This document shows, piece after piece, positions 62,211 through 64,000 of a stretch of 64,000 nucleotides of DNA; within the stretch, counting starts at the first letter, position 1; each line of letters starts with the position of its first letter. The DNA is from Chitinophaga polysaccharea (GTDB lineage Bacteria; Bacteroidota; Bacteroidia; Chitinophagales; Chitinophagaceae): positions 372,001 through 436,000 of the forward strand of contig NZ_VIWO01000006.1 of the NCBI RefSeq assembly GCF_007829335.1. The letters are read 5' to 3'. The notes beneath the pieces were generated by a model. That model had not been told where the DNA came from. It worked only from the letters and a program-made list of their open reading frames with translations, and ran no database searches. The position numbers were made by a program, and so were the translations under genes.

Positions 62211-62804
62211 TTACAACGGATCTCTTTCAGATTTTACCAATACATCGGTAAGACTGTTCAGTTTTTTTACTTTGGCGCTGAAGTCGCCCGTTAATTTGTC
62301 GCGGATCAACGATAACTTATTCAATACTTCATCGATGGTATCCGGAATAGCTTCCTGCAGCACCTGTTTCAGGCGTTTGGCAACGGTGGGCGATTTACCA
62401 TTGGTAGAAATGGCAATTTTCAGGTTGCCTTTACGTACGATAGACCCGAGATAGAAATCGCACAGGTCGGGGGTATCGGCCACATTGATCAATACCTTGC
62501 TACACTTGGCAGTTTCCCACACATGATAATTCAGCTCCCGGTCGTTGGTAGCTGCAATTACCAGGTCTTTCCCCAGCAAATCTCCACAGGAAAACGATTT
62601 CTGTACCAGGGTAATATTAGGATATTGATGCGTAAGCGAGGTCAGCTCAGGCAAAAAATCCATTGACACGATGGTAACATTTGCCTGGGGGCAATTTTCC
62701 AACATGGCATTGGCTTTTTCTAATCCGATATTACCACCGCCTACAACGAGTACCTGCAAGCGGTGCAATTTGAAAAACACCGGGAATAAATGATTTTCTT
62801 CCAT
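62211..62804 (-). CDS. precorrin-2 dehydrogenase / siroheme synthase (CysG N-terminal type)
   Basis: A 197-residue protein. NAD-binding LVVGGGNIGLEKANAML near 19-35 and the Met8/CysG segments VIAATNDRELN near 83 and ISTNGKSPTVAKRLKQVL near 130. It oxidises precorrin-2 to sirohydrochlorin and probably inserts iron to give siroheme. Its ATG overlaps the cobA stop by 1 nt. Confidence 0.92.
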   Translation of the reverse strand: MEENHLFPVFFKLHRLQVLVVGGGNIGLEKANAMLENCPQANVTIVSMDFLPELTSLTHQYPNITLVQKSFSCGDLLGKDLVIAATNDRELNYHVWETAKCSKVLINVADTPDLCDFYLGSIVRKGNLKIAISTNGKSPTVAKRLKQVLQEAIPDTIDEVLNKLSLIRDKLTGDFSAKVKKLNSLTDVLVKSERDPL

Positions 62805-63580
62805 TATACGGCAATTTTAAGTTCGGCTGACACTTTGGTCTGCAGTGCCTGGAACGCTTCATGGAAGCGTACCACCTCTCCTATCACCAGGATAGCAGGG
62901 TTATGCAGATCGTGTGTAGCGGCTATTTCCACGAGGTCGGCCACATTTCCCAATCCCATTTTCTGGGTGGGCAACGTACCGTTCTGGATAATAGCAGCGG
63001 GCGTTTTGCCTCTTCCTGCGTCGCTGTAGATACCGGCAATTTCCGCCAGTTTACTCATTCCCATGAGAATGACAACGGTGGTATTAGCCTTGATGGCATG
63101 TTCCAGGTCGCGGGACAAGTTACCATTCCGGGTATTACCGGTAATCACCCAAAAGCCTTCACTCACGTGGCGGCTGGTTACCGGGATTTTATTAACGCCA
63201 GGCACTGCAATGGCGCTGGAAATACCGGGAATCACTTCGGCGGTAACACCAAATTGCTGAGCGAAAGCTATTTCTTCCTGGCCACGGCCAAACACAAATG
63301 AATCTCCTCCTTTCAACCGCACTACACTGCCATAAGTTAAGGCATATTTTACAATCATCCTGTTTATTTCATCCTGCGAATAAACATGCATACCTGCGCG
63401 CTTACCCACAAAACGGCGGAGGCAATTGGCCGGCGCATAGTCCAGCAATTCGTTGCTGGACAATGCGTCATAAAGGATGACCCGGGCATTTTGAATGGCC
63501 TTTAATCCCTTAACAGTAATCAGCTCCGGATCGCCTGGGCCAGCACCTATCAATGTGAGTTTGGGTTGTATATCTTGCAT
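62804..63580 (-). CDS. cobA: uroporphyrinogen-III C-methyltransferase
   Basis: A 258-residue SAM-dependent methyltransferase that makes precorrin-2 from uroporphyrinogen III. Motifs: LIGAGPGDPELITVKGLKAI near 10-29, YDALSSNELLDYAP, KGGDSFVFGRGQEE near 92-105, EVIPGISSAIAVP near 115 and TVVILMGMSKL. First step of the siroheme branch; the partner gene follows. Confidence 0.95.
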   Translation of the reverse strand: MQDIQPKLTLIGAGPGDPELITVKGLKAIQNARVILYDALSSNELLDYAPANCLRRFVGKRAGMHVYSQDEINRMIVKYALTYGSVVRLKGGDSFVFGRGQEEIAFAQQFGVTAEVIPGISSAIAVPGVNKIPVTSRHVSEGFWVITGNTRNGNLSRDLEHAIKANTTVVILMGMSKLAEIAGIYSDAGRGKTPAAIIQNGTLPTQKMGLGNVADLVEIAATHDLHNPAILVIGEVVRFHEAFQALQTKVSAELKIAV

Positions 63581-63607
63581 GATAATAATGTTGAGATGAG
63601 TGAATAA

Positions 63608-64000
63608 TTAAGCCTGCACCAGTTCGTTTACCCGTTGACGGTATACCTGCGCTGCGGTATAAAAAGACTGCGCCTGCTCGTAATAAGACTTCGCAAAGCT
63701 CTCCGTAGGCTCGTTCCCATTAATCTGTAACACCACCGTTTTAAAGTCAGGTTCGAAGCCGAATTTACCAGTAGCTACAAAGTGTTTGTCGAAATCATTA
63801 ATGATACCTATCTGCGTGTTACCGCTGATCGCTTCGCTCAGCAATAGCGCTTTGGCGCCCTGAACAAAGGAAGAGTAAGCGTGGTAAATACCATCGGCAT
63901 AAGCGCCTCCTGCCAGTGACGCACTGCTCAGTTCCAGCTTTTCTTCTGCTTCGAGCAACAGGGTGGCCACCAGGTCGATAATAACGCCTGCGCACTCTCC
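63608..64000 (-). CDS. probable nitrite/sulfite reductase, C-terminal part (truncated by window)
   Basis: The frame is open to the right edge, giving 130 codons without the true start; a GTG inside is not the start. The visible part begins GECAGVIIDL and continues as a helical HEPN-like region (EEKLELSSASLAGGAYADGIYHAYSSF ... AKSYYEQAQSFYTAAQVYRQRVN). I recall this tail at the C-terminus of siroheme-dependent reductases in Bacteroidota. Adjacency to cobA and the siroheme synthase gene (27 nt gap) supports it. Family call moderate, as no Fe-S or siroheme motif is in the window. Confidence 0.6.
   Translation of the reverse strand, partial: GECAGVIIDLVATLLLEAEEKLELSSASLAGGAYADGIYHAYSSFVQGAKALLLSEAISGNTQIGIINDFDKHFVATGKFGFEPDFKTVVLQINGNEPTESFAKSYYEQAQSFYTAAQVYRQRVNELVQA

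Overview
The window looks like a chromosomal segment of a member of the Bacteroidota, most likely family Chitinophagaceae and close to Chitinophaga. The reasons are: promoters of the form TTG/TTTG-N19-23-TAnnTTTG, best seen before the tRNA-Val cluster, pyrG and murB; almost no Shine-Dalgarno sequences; families typical of the phylum (PorW/SprE-like TPR protein, HYC_CC_PP protein, DUF4288, Porin_10-type porin, NagB fused to a PIG-L domain, MntH fused to a universal stress domain); and chitin/GlcNAc catabolic genes at the left end. Genus is an inference. I see no insertion sequence, prophage, CRISPR array or rRNA.

Layout. 1-3.3 kb: end of a GH20 beta-N-acetylhexosaminidase and the NagB/PIG-L fusion (amino-sugar catabolism). 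3.3-9.5 kb: small unknown proteins, a YeiH-type exporter, a methyltransferase with a degenerate SAM motif, a glutamine amidotransferase and YpdA (bacillithiol redox). 9.5-20 kb: housekeeping genes murB, priA-plsC, mtaB and clpS-aat, plus a DUF3857 protein and a DinB-like protein. 20-22.7 kb: a CPA2 antiporter, strong hairpins and three identical tRNA-Val(TAC) genes. 23-27 kb: a low-complexity secreted protein, a proline-rich secreted protein, a beta-barrel and an OmpR-type two-component pair. 28-31 kb: mntR-mntH with a palindromic operator over the promoter, then an FlK-like hotdog protein. 31-34.2 kb: a LiaF-like / DUF4288 / LytS-type kinase / LytTR regulator operon, preceded by direct repeats 21 and 42 bp apart.

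34.2-38.5 kb: a flavin reductase-like protein, an SGNH hydrolase and two unrelated isocitrate dehydrogenases in tandem, separated by a very large hairpin. 38.5-45 kb: an L,D-transpeptidase, then a probable copper/heavy-metal locus (AraC regulator with an N-terminal CxxC metal-binding-like domain, beta-barrel, secreted HMA protein, HYC_CC_PP protein, a candidate 23-residue Cys-Cys peptide between two terminators) and a porin. 45-53 kb: punA, sucC, PBP1A and a large TPR protein. 53-55.4 kb: a bitopic membrane protein lacking the peptidase domain of its apparent relatives, bactofilin, AtpZ, an unknown four-helix membrane protein and an SprT-like protein. 55.4-64 kb: M28 peptidase, yidC, pyrG, acyl-CoA thioesterase, HD hydrolase, DUF488 protein, and a siroheme set (precorrin-2 dehydrogenase, CobA) next to the tail of what is probably a sulfite/nitrite reductase.

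Most of the window is ordinary core genome. The parts most worth a second look are the metal locus with its small peptide (40.3-43.0 kb), the LytTR-type repeat array (34.14-34.21 kb), the MntR operator (27.98-28.00 kb), the bactofilin neighbourhood (53.2-54.7 kb) and the secreted-protein/two-component cluster (23.0-26.9 kb). Many start codons were moved downstream of the longest open frame where a signal peptide or the family's usual N-terminus fits better; each case is noted.
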